DNA of 64,000 nucleotides from Halictus rubicundus (Eukaryota; Arthropoda; Insecta; Hymenoptera; Halictidae). Each line of letters starts with the position of its first letter. The first letter of the stretch is position 1. The DNA lies in the NCBI RefSeq assembly GCF_050948215.1, contig NC_135150.1, forward strand, positions 21,183,943-21,247,942. The letters run 5' to 3'. The notes beneath the pieces were generated by a model. That model made no database searches. It was given only the letters and a program-made list of their open reading frames with translations, and was not told where the DNA came from. Position numbers and translations under genes: made by a program. Positions 47,120 to 60,034 of this stretch are shown one piece after another.

Positions 47120-50100
47120 TTAATACTTATGCTTGTGTCTATGTTTACGTGGAGATGGAGACGGCGGACTATTAGCTCTATGTTTCGAAGCACGTGGAGG
47201 AGGCGGCGGTGATAATGATGGTGATCTAGCTCTTCTTTTTCTGTCGTTTCGTTCATTGCCAGGTGATCTACGAGATGTTCTGGATGAAAAGGAAGGCGAG
47301 GGTGTCCGTCGTATACGTGGTGGTGATGGCGTCACTGGCACTCGTTTTTTATATGGTGAACGTGATCTACGTTTTCCTCGTGGTGATCTACTACGAGACC
47401 TAACAAGAAATCTATATCAGTGTCATAAGTTTGAAACATTCGTGCATTCTAATATTACCAAGTATACAATCGTGAAAACATTATTATAACTCTTTACGTT
47501 TGTCAGAAATTAAATAGACTAAAGTTACATTATTTTAAGATAACAGAGAAAGTCTCTTTTAAATTTGCTTCAATTAAATTATATTATATATTTGACTTTT
47601 GAAAAATATATTACTATTTGAATTTTAAATCTATAAATTTAAGATAACACGGAATTTCAAACATTATAATCTTTTCTAATAAATTTTTGTAACTTGTATA
47701 AACATATTTTTACCTGTATCTGTTACTTTTAGACGATGGACTCGTAGATCGTCGTCGATCTCTATAATGATTGGGAGACTCTGGAGTTGTACTTCGTTTC
47801 TTTTCTCTTCGTCTGTCATCGTCCCGTTCTTCACTTTTTGCATCCTTCATTTCTCTTTCGCTCTTTAGCAAAACACATTTTATTAAATAACATAAATATG
47901 TAAAAAAAAAAAATACTTTCGAAATAGTCATACTTATAATTTTCACCTTTCTTATGAGCTTTTTTCTGTAATGTTCTACTTGTCCTTGAATTGTCATACC
48001 AGATTTTAACGTTCTCCTTCCACTTTCTAATTCATCCTGGTATTGCATTATTTTAACTTCAATTTCGCGCAATCTGGTTCTTCTTTCTTCGTTATAATCT
48101 CTGCCACTGTACATTTATATTCTTGTAATTAACTGAATTTTATCGTTAAACTTAAATTTTTTAATTTGTTAAAATCGTTGCATTATATGTACGTTACCTG
48201 GAATCCATACTAGTATCCTGAGAATTAGAGTCTTCATTTTGACCCAACTCCTCCCATTTACTAGTTGTCATAGCTTGCGCTTCTACCTAATGTTGAGCAA
48301 TTTGTTTTACTAGAGTAAAACGTTTTAATTAGAAAAGAGTAATTTTGATAATATTCCTATACCTGATCGGGATCCACAGTTTCCCATCGAGATGGCACAA
48401 AACCAGCAGGAATCGATGGTTTCTTATCATCTTCTTTATTTCGAATATTTAAAGAGTCTTCTTCATCCATAGGAACACCATCGATATCTTCATCCACTGA
48501 AAATAAACGTGTAAGATATTGATATACAGTAAAACTATGATAGTAAATATAGTATATTATTATAAAGCATAATACAGACAACTATAAATTGATAATTATA
48601 AATATTTGAAAAATATTCTTACTAGGAACGCCATCGATATCATCGTAATTAGAAGTCGTCTGTGGAGTTAGACCATGTTTCATAGCACCCTTAAGGAGAG
48701 CAGCACCGTCTAATGGTACCCCATCCAGATCTTCTGCACCATCTCCATCCACATCGGACAAAGGTGCTCCGTCAATATCTTCATCATTTTCTGGTTCAGG
48801 TTCATCCATCTAAAAACATACAGTTATTCTTGTTCTCTTTTTTATCGTCATTAATAAAAAACATCATCGTATAAAAAGATTTAATTTACCAAAACAAGAC
48901 CTAGAAAAGTGTTCTGTAATTTAACAAGAAAATCTCGTGAATAAACTGCCCAATCTTCCCATGCTCTAAACATTCTCATTACACGAACTTTAAATCCTTC
49001 TGCTTTTAATCTACTATCAAATTGTTTATAGGCTTGATGAACTTCACTAAATATATCCAATAATCGGGTTTCAAACCTATATTATAAGCAAGTTTCATAA
49101 TATTAAATGTCTGAACTACATTCATATAGTAATGGTAATACAGTACCTATGTAATTAGTAAAATCGTTCTATAATCTGTCCTATATCTTTAATTAATATA
49201 ACTTACGCTTTTCGATAAATAGTAGCATTATTTACTTTAACGCCACAGTTATGCAATATATCTGATATAAGATACAATCTCGCAATTTTCTTATTTACAG
49301 GAGTTTGTAATATCGATAGTGATTCTGAAATACAATCGCAAATCTCTTCTGCCGCTTCTGCATGTTCTATACAAAATACCATTGCTTCCGCAACTTTTAT
49401 TCTTTCGGGTGATATGTTTCGCAACAAATCTTCTAATCGATCACGCTGACTATAAATATGAAATGTTGTATCAATCAAATATTAATATTGTTGAATGGAA
49501 ATGATAACATACACTGCCCGAAATTTCTATAAAGTCACTTCGTTTCTGTTTGCCTTTGAAGTGGATAACTACAGCTCTTCGCAAATTGCGAATATTCTAA
49601 AATTATTGGTATTCAAATTCCTAAAAATCGTGTATTTGTCATAATTCGATTCATTAAAATATTGCGGAGGTATGGGCTGTTCTAATCGTATAATTATAAA
49701 GAAATTAATTGCTCATATTCAGTGATGAATAATTATGTGAATATTCGTGAAAATTACGGCAGAAGCCATTTTAACGGTAGTAAACAAAACTTGTCGAAGA
49801 GACAACGGTGTGTTGTTAATGAGGTCTGCAGCTAAAGAAACGAAAAGTGCAACACAATTTCAAGCAGAATTAGAGCTGCCAATAACAAGGAGGCGTGGAC
49901 AACAAATTTTAAATATGTCTATACGGTATTGTTGGACAATGGCTGCTACGCAAATTAGTCCTTAAAGTCGAATATAAATAAGCTCGATTTTACACAGGCA
50001 CACACATGTTCTGGACAAAGAAACCGGAATTAAGGGTAACACAGAAGTTAATTTTATCAATGTCAAACCGAATTTTTAATGTTATTCAACAAAATGAAGG

Positions 50101-53100
50101 TTACACTAATTATTAATATAGAAATAATGGAAAAATAATTGTTAATTTTGAGTTTATTGATGGAAAATGCGAATAAATTATAGAAATTTCGCATTTCGTT
50201 TTCTATTAAATTATATTTTTCTTGAAATAATTGGTATATTTATTTTGTGAAACCGACGTATACGCTTTCTTTAATTAATTCCAAAACGATGCCAAACACA
50301 TATTTTCATTGATACAGATTACTAACAAAAATTTATCAAAAAACACTATGGCTTTATAGAAATTTCGGACAGTGCAATGTACAATAATATAATCAATGTT
50401 TCTTTTATATCATCTCTATCATTACCTGTTTGACAAACTACCTCTTCTGGGTTCTTGTCTTTCTTCCATCTCAATTAATTCATCGGGCATTCCTTGCGTC
50501 CACGGATTGATTGGTGGTGGTCTCCATACACTTCCTCCTTTAAACATTCTAAAATCTTCTGTTCGCCATTCTTTCTGTCCATCTCCTTGTAGTATGGAAT
50601 ACAATTTCCATCGATAATATGTATGTGCGGGAGAATAATTTTCGAATAAAAATCTGAAAATATAAGCGATATCATCGTACAGCTTGAAATTTTTTGAGTA
50701 TTGTTCGATATATCTCATTATATAGAATCAAAATTCTACAAACCTAAACATCGGATTATTTAGTTCTCGATTCATAATCATCGCTTCAAACATCGGACCT
50801 TCACGAATTACAAATTCTACCATTCTATGTATTAACATAACTAGATTCCTACAGTACAGAATTTCGTTAAAAATTGGTCATAAATTGGATAAGTGTTTAT
50901 TATCTTTACAGATGATTATCTATATTTTGAAGTATAAGTTTCAAATTATTGAAATCAAAATATACCTTTCTGTCGGAATAACCACTTTGACAACTGCATT
51001 CTGCAAAACCTGTGACAATTTCCATTACATTCCCATTATAGCACGGCAATTACAGTTGAGAGGATGTTCCAGTTCAAATTAATCCATCCCATGTACGATA
51101 CCCGCCAATTTAATATAAAATGAATGTTTCTCACTTTTATTCTTATATTTTATTTAATAATGATTACACGCGTCGACTCAGAAGTATTATAAAATTAATA
51201 TTTATTTTTGTAGTACTTAGTTTATTTATGGATGTTCTAATTTACTTTAAAGATTGAATTTTGTTAGGAGAAATCGAAATATGAATATTGACTGGTTTGT
51301 AATATTCGCTGGAGTTATTAATAACCATCAGAATTGTTTGAATTCACTTTTATTATCAATTTTTTTTTAAATATGAAATACTATGATAAGGCAGTGGTCG
51401 TTAAATATATTGATTAAAAACATTAAAACCATTAATTTTAAGATAAAATGCCTGTCTAAAAATTTATTGCAATAAAGCTATTTACACTGAAATAAAAACA
51501 TTATTTTATTAAAAGGAGTTAATGTTACCTTTTCAAAGTTTTCCTTTTCTTGAGGATCTGTTGTCTGAAGGTTGCGAATACGAGGTACCTGATATCATAT
51601 TTAGAAACGATAATATTACTTATATATGAATGCACGTTTTCTAAAGATTTTCAAAAAGGATAAGCAGGATAGAGGATTTAATAAAAGGCTCATATTTTAA
51701 AATGTTAGCAACTAATAAATGAAAATATAAAACATACTAACATGCAACAGAGCTAATAGAAAAATTAAAAAAAATCTTAAGGAAAGAATATGAATAAGTA
51801 AACAGAAATGGGTGAGTATAAGTAAATAACACAGAATAATTAAAACTGACATTGGTAATATTGTAATGTATTGTAAATCAAATCCAGTTCACAACTGTGA
51901 ATCTGAAATTTATAATAATATATACACTGGGCAAATTACGAGAAAGAGAGCTTCAATAATATCTCTGTTGGCTTTGAAGATGAACGAAAACATTCGAGAC
52001 GAAAATTGTACTGCTCCACGAGGCAAATAAGGTGATGTAAACGAGTTCTTTGTTTAACCATGTTGTCACAATTATTTAAAGGTCGTCGATGTATTTCAAG
52101 GGCGCTATGCAATTTGCTTTTGCAGGGTAGATATCGAGACGAGTTCAAGTACCTAGTACACTATAATCTTGAGATTACTTTGAATTAAAAAGTCTACTTT
52201 CAATCAAAGGAAATACCAGTACAGTGAAAACGGGTTATGTATACATCAATCGTGCATTATTTAGAGGAAAAAGAAAATCTGGTGCATTTCAAAGGTATCA
52301 GCGATCTTTAAATGATCTTGAAAAGATTTATATTTTCAAAGATACAACATTGGTCTTAGAGTTTTTCTTTCATTTGTAATGCCATCGAGGATTGCTTAGA
52401 TGTTCTGTTCCTCGTGACTCGACCTGCATGCAGGGACTTGCATAAAACCGGTATGATCGTGATTCCGCTATTTCTCTAATAAGGCTATACCGAAACAGAT
52501 ATAATAAATCGAAATCGTTGCAATACGGGAACCGAAGTAAATACAGGTGTTTGCAAGAAAGTGGCCGCAAGAAAGAGTACAATGTTTCGTTTCTGCAAGC
52601 CTACCGACCTTGGCCGCTAAGGTATGGATTGATATTGATATCACAACATTATACATATAAGATATGTCAACTATTATACATTGTAATATCATATTCTTTT
52701 CCTGATTTTTCATAGCAATTATGCTACTGCATATCAGTTTCGGCATTTGCTAACATAATATTTGCTAAAATAATAAAGTTATACTGGTTCTAAATCTGTG
52801 CTTAAAAATACTTAGGAAATTATAATAAAATAGGGAAACCGAAAAAATTACCGATAAATACCGGTATTTTTACATAGCGGTATGACATCATACCGGTATT
52901 TTATATTTCGGTACAAATCCCTGTCTGCATGGACGTTTAATTCATATACCTTATGTCTGTCCCGACGATGCGGTTGAGCATTGAATGGAAGACCAGATGG
53001 AGGTGGTGGTTGAGTGATCTCCATTAAAGCAGGTGGAATATAAATAGGGTAAGGTGGAATTGGTACACTCTTGCCCCAACCTAATTTCATCTCATACTGC

Positions 53101-55531
53101 ATTATATCACGACCTATGACACAATAAAAATAAAATAAAAATTTACATTAATGAATCATTTATCTCACTTCTAATGAAAAAAAAATATTTATGAAATGAC
53201 ATGTATATATAAATAAGTAACGCTGTCTTTTTCCATATCAACTTTTACTTTAATAACAACAGGAACTTTAGACCTAAAAATTTCTCTTACCATTAAGATT
53301 TTTTAAAGCACGTTCTCCATCTTTGCGACTCATAAAAGCAACAAACCCACAGTTTCTTTGTCTAGCTTTTTCTTCATCACTACGCGGCCACATAATCTTA
53401 ATACTAGCCAATGGTCCATACTTTCCAAATATTTCCATTAGTTGCTGCTCTGTAATCTATTATATATAAGAGTAACATAAATTACTTTATTCAGTATATA
53501 CATATTATATACTAGATAGAGGTGTGCGAGAATAAAATCATAATATGAGATACACAACACATATAAATTAGTTATAAAAAAAAAGTATACCTTTGGATTT
53601 AAATTTCCTAGATATAAGTTTGTGGTATTAGGATCGCCATTATCAAATGATCCATCTGTAAAAGACAAGTTCTTTTCATTTGTCATGTATGTCACATATT
53701 TATAAAAAGAAACAATAGGAACGAATTAAAGGGTATTGTTTTACCCTCATAAATCAGGGCTAGGAGTCGGGGATCATCAATAAGGTTATGTAAGTTGGCC
53801 TTTCGAGGATCAGGATATGAGGACATACCTATCGGAAGTTTTAACAAATTCAAATTGTTAATTTTAAGAAATAAATAGTTTATATCACGGTTATTTACCC
53901 ACAATAATTACAGAAAAGTATGCCATTTTTAAACATTGATATATTTATAACTTTTACTATAAAATCTTTCTGTACTTGCTGAAAGAAATATAAAGTGACG
54001 GGAGTAGAAATAATTGCATACTTAAAAATTGAAAATAAAGATTCTAATAATCGTTTTATATAATTTTCTAATGCTAAATGAAATATTAAAGAAGAATAAA
54101 ATTATGAAGGCAACACTTTGTTATTACTTCAATGAGCTTTAAGTTTCATAATATTGAAAAGAATTTAGTATCATAATAAATAAGAATTTTAGTTCAAGAA
54201 AATGAACCGATCAGAGATATTGACTTTCGTCATATACTTTATAATAATAGAGTATCAGAATTTGATACATTGGAAAACAGAAGAGATTAACTTCAGGAAG
54301 GTTACTAATTTTAATAATTTAATCGTATATATTACAAACAGAAGCAAAATTTGATCAATAAAACCTATATTTCTTTCAGATCAAAATTTATCAACATCCA
54401 TTAATATATTGCTTTAATGAAAGAAAATGTCTGTATCGTGCAATTTGCTATACACAATTGGTAGGCTGCCAAAGAACGCATAGCTTTAAGAGAACTTGAA
54501 TGAATAGGAAACACATGGCAAGATGAGCCAGCCATTTCTAAGTAGCGGTTTAGCAACATATTAATCACATACAATATACTCTACATTGTCAAAACATGTT
54601 TTAAGAATATAAAGCTTTAAATCCATACTTAGATTATAAAACAATTACCTTCAACACATTTTAAAGCTGCCATCATTGGATCCTCTGACTGAGCAGAAAT
54701 GACAGTTTTCACTACTCCTTTATATTTATGTCTTTCTTCTCGTTCTTCTTGAATCATTTTCAATTCTTCTTTAAATAATTCAAGATTGCTCTTTTTCTTT
54801 TCACCTTCTTTTTTCTTTTTTCCCAATCTGTCCAATTTTCGTTCATTTGATCCAAGTAATCTTGCATACTCTTGTGCTTGTTCAGCTGACGATCGACTAT
54901 CAACCAACTCCGATAGTTTTGATTGAGGTTTGTACAGCTTCCCTTTCTCTCTTGTATCTTCCTCTGTTAAAGAGACATTAATGTAATCAATAGGACTAAT
55001 TAAAACTTTGTCTTTTTATTTTGTACATACTTTTTAAACTTAGTTATTTAAAAATATAGTAAATATAGATAGGTAAGAGTAATAAATACAAATAATGATT
55101 AACATAATAAACTTACGTCGTTTACCAGCATCGTAGGTACCTGCTTTCACCCAAACTTTGCTTGTTGTTTTACTAGGTGTTTCCTGAAACGTTGCTACAA
55201 ATTCTTCAAACGCCTATACACATAAATGAAAAATATTATTAGCATTTAGAATTATAATTGTATAAATCTTTCCTTTGAGCACAGTGTTGCTGACATTACA
55301 TACTTGAGCTGCAGCTTGTTCTTGTTCCTTTTTACGTTGTTCTTCTAATTCTTTTTTGCTTAATGGTCTTTTACCCATTGTGCCAATAGAAAATGCTTTT
55401 AGCTTTTGCTCAGCAATTTGCTAGATATTTAAAATAATTATCATTTAAAATAGTTTCCATTCCAAGAGTACTGCAATACAACATAAAAGTAATTTCTGCA
55501 ATTATACCTTCATAATAGCTTTGTCTGCCAT
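47120..55531 (-). CDS. U2SURP: U2 snRNP-associated SURP motif protein (U2SURP/SR140)
   Basis: SR140 is a U2 snRNP-associated splicing factor (family knowledge). Twenty exons on the minus strand: 55531-55508, 55420-55304, 55213-55117, 54963-54649, 53828-53745, 53655-53591, 53456-53291, 53113-52950, 51588-51529, 51009-50966, 50848-50744, 50653-50426, 49449-49207, 49076-48890, 48809-48623, 48496-48363, 48286-48198, 48106-47947, 47862-47714 and 47399-47120. They sum to 965 residues in phase; human has 1029. Domains in order are a basic N-terminus, an RRM (NLYLGNLNPKITEQQLMEIF, CGFVAFMSRKDGE), a SURP module (VEFVIREGPMFEAMIMNREL, YYRWKLYSILQGD), a CID domain (EAMVFCIEHAEAAEEI), DIDG(A/V)P repeats, a cwf21-type helix (RLREIEVKIMQYQDELESG) and an RS tail ending RKHRHKHKY. 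Intron 12 holds a Tc1 relic. Confidence 0.97.
49512..50374 (+). mobile_element. Degraded Tc1-like transposon in U2SURP intron 12
   Basis: The left end CACTGCCCGAAATTTCTATA and the right end, inverse of CTTTATAGAAATTTCGGACA, are inverted repeats. TA precedes the left end; the right flank has CA, a probable mutation. A frame at 49747-49965 reads NKTCRRDNG and SATQFQAELELPITRR, like the N-terminal DNA-binding region of Tc1 transposases. An upstream fragment YSSSQIANIL looks like the first helix-turn-helix. The element sits between host exons 12 and 13, on the opposite strand to the host gene. Confidence 0.82.
52850..52916. repeat. Imperfect palindrome of ACCGGTATT words in U2SURP intron 8
   Basis: TACCGATAAATACCGGTATT on the left has a near inverse ATACCGGTATTTTATATTTCGGTA on the right. 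It lies just 34 bases inside the intron from exon 8. It may be the end of a hAT-like element, but no partner end was identified. Confidence 0.5.
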
Positions 55532-56059
55532 CTGTAGATATATTAACCTAAAATAGTAAAAGGAGATGTATGAATAAAATTTTGTCAAATACTAATTATT
55601 CTACCTTAAACGTAGTAATAAAATATGGTTTTAAAAGAAAATATCGACTGAAATCAATAATGAATGATACTGAGCCTTCTAATAAATATACGAATACTTT
55701 ACTTTGTTTGCAAGAATTGAAAATCGTATAAAATACAGTAATAATCATTTATTCATGTAACAGCTTTCAAACGACGTCTTCACGAATGTGTATAGTCAGG
55801 CATTATTATAAAACGCATATTTTAATAGTTCATAAAATATTTGTGTTTTAACACATTTCACATTAAGGAACCAAATGATGACAAATAATGTAGGTATACC
55901 GCTGAACATATTACTTGTTCACCCCACTTTTGCCACCCCAAAAATGATACGAAAATCAGTATTCCCATCTACAACACGAAGTTCTATGGTACGGACCACA
56001 GTTTACAGGAAACATACCAGAGAGGATACAAGCAGAGAGTATCCTCTCTGAAGATACAC

Positions 56060-56210
56060 ATTTCTCACTGTAAAACGATTTCTATTAATCATTTTTCCTA
56101 TTTTAGAATAAGATTTTTCTTGCTCAAATAAATTTAATATAATTTTTCTTTCAGCAACTGTTGTCTCTTTTATTTTATTTCCTAGTACTCGCGTTTTTCT
56201 ATTTTTTTTC
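56060..56210 (-). pseudogene. Tc1 transposase N-terminal fragment
   Basis: The minus-strand frame contains KIKETTVAERKIILNLFEQE followed by KSYSKIGKMINRNRFTVRNV. This is the typical first helix-turn-helix of Tc1 transposases (...ER..I..L...KSY..I......TV..V). The catalytic DDE part is missing nearby, so it is a relic. Confidence 0.72.
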
Positions 56211-56324
56211 TCCAAAATATTCTTACTAACTTTAAACAATGACGCCCAGTTTGAATGGTGACCCCTTCCCGTGATATAACAGGTGTGCCAACATGGAAAA
56301 TATTTAAGTATACTTGGTTCCACC

Positions 56325-56632
56325 ACAGACGAGGTATAAGGATAGATCTATCATCTTATGGGACTTCGTGTCTCATGTTCTGATATATCGACTGTTCAAA
56401 AAATCAGAGGTTTTTAGAATTATTCGTTTATTTTCTTGTATTCGCGAGACTGCAATGACTATATGTAGCTATTTTTGATTTTAATTACGATCACTGAGGA
56501 TGCTGTCAGCAAATTTTAGTTCCAATTGGTAATACAAGACGTGACACGAAAATGGTAATGGGGTTTCGTGACCCCAAAAATGTGGGCCACAAAAATACAT
56601 TGGATGATAGATCTATCCTATATCTCGTCTGT
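56325..56632. mobile_element. MITE with CACAGACGAG ends beside the Tc1 fragment
   Basis: The left end CACAGACGAGGTATAAGGAT and the right end, inverse CACAGACGAGATATAGGAT, share about 40 bases including GATAGATCTATCATC. The word GTTCCAC flanks both sides (56318-56324 and 56633-56639), as a target duplication. The short, noncoding interior contains GGGTTTCGTGACCCC-like palindromes. Confidence 0.83.
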
Positions 56633-58549
56633 GGTTCCACCTAAAAAGGAACCTGGTGAAGGATGAATTTAAGACTTTACTGCGCATATGATACCAACGG
56701 GACTCGTTCATTGGCTAATTCTCTACTCGCGTCCCTACAACCGCGCACCTCTTCTGCGTCGGAATGCTAGTTGTTTATAATACCGTGTGTTCGTAGCGTT
56801 CAGAGATATGGTTTGAGAGGTTAAGACGAGACCAATTACAAACTACTTGTCTCCCGGTATATGAATATTCATGACGGTCATCGAGTGGGGGAGCTAACAA
56901 TAAGTCTTTACAACGAGGCTAACGCACAACGACATGCGCGAAATAGGTTCCTTCTTACGTGGCATATATCAAGTATGTCAACACGTTTGTCCCGCTGAAA
57001 ACGGACCTTTATGTGTATTTTATTATTTTCCTTTATTATAACTATCATTCAAATTCATGATTCATGGTATACTTGAACTTTAAGGTCAAAATTTATATTT
57101 TACAAAATAATTAAATAGAGAATCGCATTCTTCACAAATTTACAACGAATTTTGTCCGTATATTCGGGCTATGTCAATACTTTTCTTTGGCACTGTATAC
57201 ATTCATAGAAACGTATTTCGTATACTTATATTACAACGGCCGCATTCTGAGGACAATATTCCTAATGTATGCACCTACTTATGAACGCGTATGCATTGGA
57301 AATTGATTTTCGAAAAATACCGAAGTTTCACCTCTATATGGTACACTCTGTAACCATGTGCGCAATGTTATCGGTCGAGAGAGGCGCTGATTTCTAGGGT
57401 CGCTTTCATTGAAATGCGCCATTCCCGACTCGAGGAAAAAGAAAACGACATTGAAGAAAGGTACCCACGAAAGATTTTCCTTGGTTGAAGTCGTTTCGTC
57501 GGTTCTTCAAGATTTCACGAACGATTTCTGGTAATCGATTAATTCGTTAGTCATCGGAAAAGAGTTGCGTGTGCGTGATCCACGGGTACGTCGTTGTAAA
57601 CGAAAGTGTCACAGCACTGTGTGCTCCGTGTGCGTGATTTGAGCCCCAGTCTCGGTTCCATTTAGTGCGATCAAATTCTTCAATTGGAAACTGAATCGCA
57701 TCGGATTACAAAGAAATACTATTATTTTACGTTCGATCGAAAAAAAAGTGCTGTATGGAACAGCTGTGGTTCCCGGAAAAGTGGTAAAATCTCGTCCAAG
57801 AACAGAAAAGGGGAGTGTGGAAAAGAAAAAACCAGCGATCTTCGCAAAGTCGTGTGTCTGGTGCGTGTACCAACCGGAGCTGTCATAAATGTACACATTC
57901 TATATAGATTGCACAATCTATGCTCTGTTAGTGGACCGATTTACTGGAGACAAGTGATCGTGTCTGACGCGCGGCAGTGAATTGACATTAATCATCGTCG
58001 CGCGGTGTTGTGCACCCATCGACCTAAACGTCTAAAGAGCTAGTGCCGCATTTCTATCCAACGGCGAGCTTCCTCACGCAGCAGGTTAAGCATCGAAAAT
58101 TCGACTTTTCCATCTTGTTAGGTGCCCCTATTCATGCTACCAGCGAAACTACATTTTTAATGTTTTTCTTTATCCTATGAATTGTCGTGCGCGAGAGAAT
58201 CGGTTGTTTATGAACGGTGTCATTTACGATAGAGGCGCAGAATGTCATCTACGATAGAGGTGCTCGACGATTTGCCTATATTATTCGCCTTTTAGCGTGT
58301 ACACTATCATACGGATGTTGATAAGATCCTGTGTACCCTTCAACACGCGGTTTCTTTTATCTGTGTTCCATTCTTTTCTTTTTTTTTTCTTGACCGTTTT
58401 TCTTTTTTCGAGCAACGAAACATTTTTATTTCCCGGAAGATTCGATATTTCAGATCGTGCTGACGTTTCACGGGCGGTGACAAGTACTCGGAGCCGTAAC
58501 TACCGTGGCGCATCACTTACTCCCTTTATTCGCCTCTCTTTGTCTTTTT

Positions 58550-58571
58550 CTCTCTCTCTCTCTCTCTCTCC
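58550..58571. repeat. (CT)n microsatellite
   Basis: A CT dinucleotide run inside the presumed Rab5 upstream region, with a matching GA-rich run about 150 bases downstream. Confidence 0.9.
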
Positions 58572-60034
58572 CTCTTGTAATCTCTCGAGTGGAACAGAGA
58601 AACAGAGAACGTGAATGAGTGAGCGCAAGAGAGAAAGGTAGAATGAGCGTAAGCGGCGAAAGAAGGAAAGACCCTGCGAATGAGTAACTGAATGTGGGAG
58701 AGAAGGAGAGAGGGAAAGAGAGAGAGAGAGAAAGTTGTATTTTAAGCGAATAACGGAGCGAGAGGAAAGAAGACAGATTAGTGAGCATGTATAAGAGAGA
58801 AAGAGCATTATGAGCCACGCTAGGGTAAAGCGAGAAAGAGAATTCGCGCGCGCGTACACAGAACTCTATGCGTCCTTATCGGTTTCTTTCTTTCGCAGTC
58901 CTTATGCACCGCTTTAACGGTTTCTCGTGATTTTTCGATAATACCATTTCGTCGAAGGTTATGAGGTATTGGTTACGTAGATAACTTTCGGGTGAGTCTT
59001 TTTTACGAGTACAATAGTTACACGTAGCTTGGTGTACTCACTAGTGTACATCGAATAGTGCGTACCACATATATGCGCTCGTGTTTTTTCATTTGATGCG
59101 TTCTCACTCTTATGGACGTTTTTTCCCCCCTATGAGTCCGTACCCGGACTCTGACTCGCACTCGGACGGACTCGTGCGATGCGGACCTGTTTCCTTCTAG
59201 TCACCGTGTTGTGCGAATTGCGAATCCCGTGATCGCCGTGAACCTTGCTGCGTTTAGCCACTCTATCTTACCGATCCTTACTCTTCGTTGAATCCTCTCG
59301 TTAAAACGGACTTCACATTATCATTTGTAGAGTTCGAGTTTTATCAACGGTAACATTATTACGAATCAACGCCGAGCTGCTCAATCTTCGAAACTAGCTC
59401 TCCGCGAACTAATTGGCTAATGTAATTAACAAGACCTCCGCTTTAATGTGTTAAGTAGTATACGCTATTATTTTCCTTTAGTTTTTACCCACTGTACTTT
59501 TCACTTGTGAGTAGAAAATAATCATAACAGAGCCAAATGGATAATGAAATTTCGTGTACTTGTTTTTATAGTGATCGGTATCTATTTTTTACGACTTCGA
59601 GACACGCTGAGTATTTGCGTGTTTAAGCAATCGACGATATGAACGACGATTTAATTCGAATTCTTTCTTTTTAATTACATTATTAATTTCGTATACTTTG
59701 CTAGGATATCGACCTCTCGAAATCATCGGATTCAGTGACACTTTAATCATTATATGAAAACATCTTTCATTTTGCAGAAAGAGTTAATAATTCTTAGCAA
59801 ACTTTTGTTAAATTTTCATGTCGAAGTTTTATCATCTATTTCATGTAGTTAACTCTGATTACATTGCATAAATGTGGGATCCTTATCTACCAAACGAAGT
59901 TTCAATATGAACAGACATACATTTATTTATCAATTCCGTTGACATATTTTTAGACGATAACTGTTCATTACATTATGTTTTAGAAATATAATACTTTCAA
60001 GAGATTAACAATTTTTTTTTGTGTATAGGTAATC

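Larger units (their letters stand above)
55532..60034. promoter_or_regulatory. Head-to-head region between U2SURP and Rab5
   Basis: This contains the U2SURP promoter side, Tc1 and MITE relics at about 56000-56640, and then a more complex, G/C-richer region at 57340-59300 that likely holds Rab5 noncoding first exons and promoter. A splice acceptor at 60021-60028 just before the Rab5 ATG shows that at least one upstream noncoding exon exists. I could not fix its position. (CT)n and (GA)n tracts occur at 58550-58571 and 58705-58735. Confidence 0.45.

Noticed and set aside
56956..57198. Possible mariner MITE (GGCATATATCAAGTATGTCA against the inverse of TATGTCAATACTTTTCTTTGG)
   Set aside because: The match between the two ends is patchy and no convincing TA-flanked repeat could be set.
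58500..58859. Minus-strand Ser/Leu-rich frames near Rab5
   Set aside because: Produced by CT/GA microsatellites; no domain.
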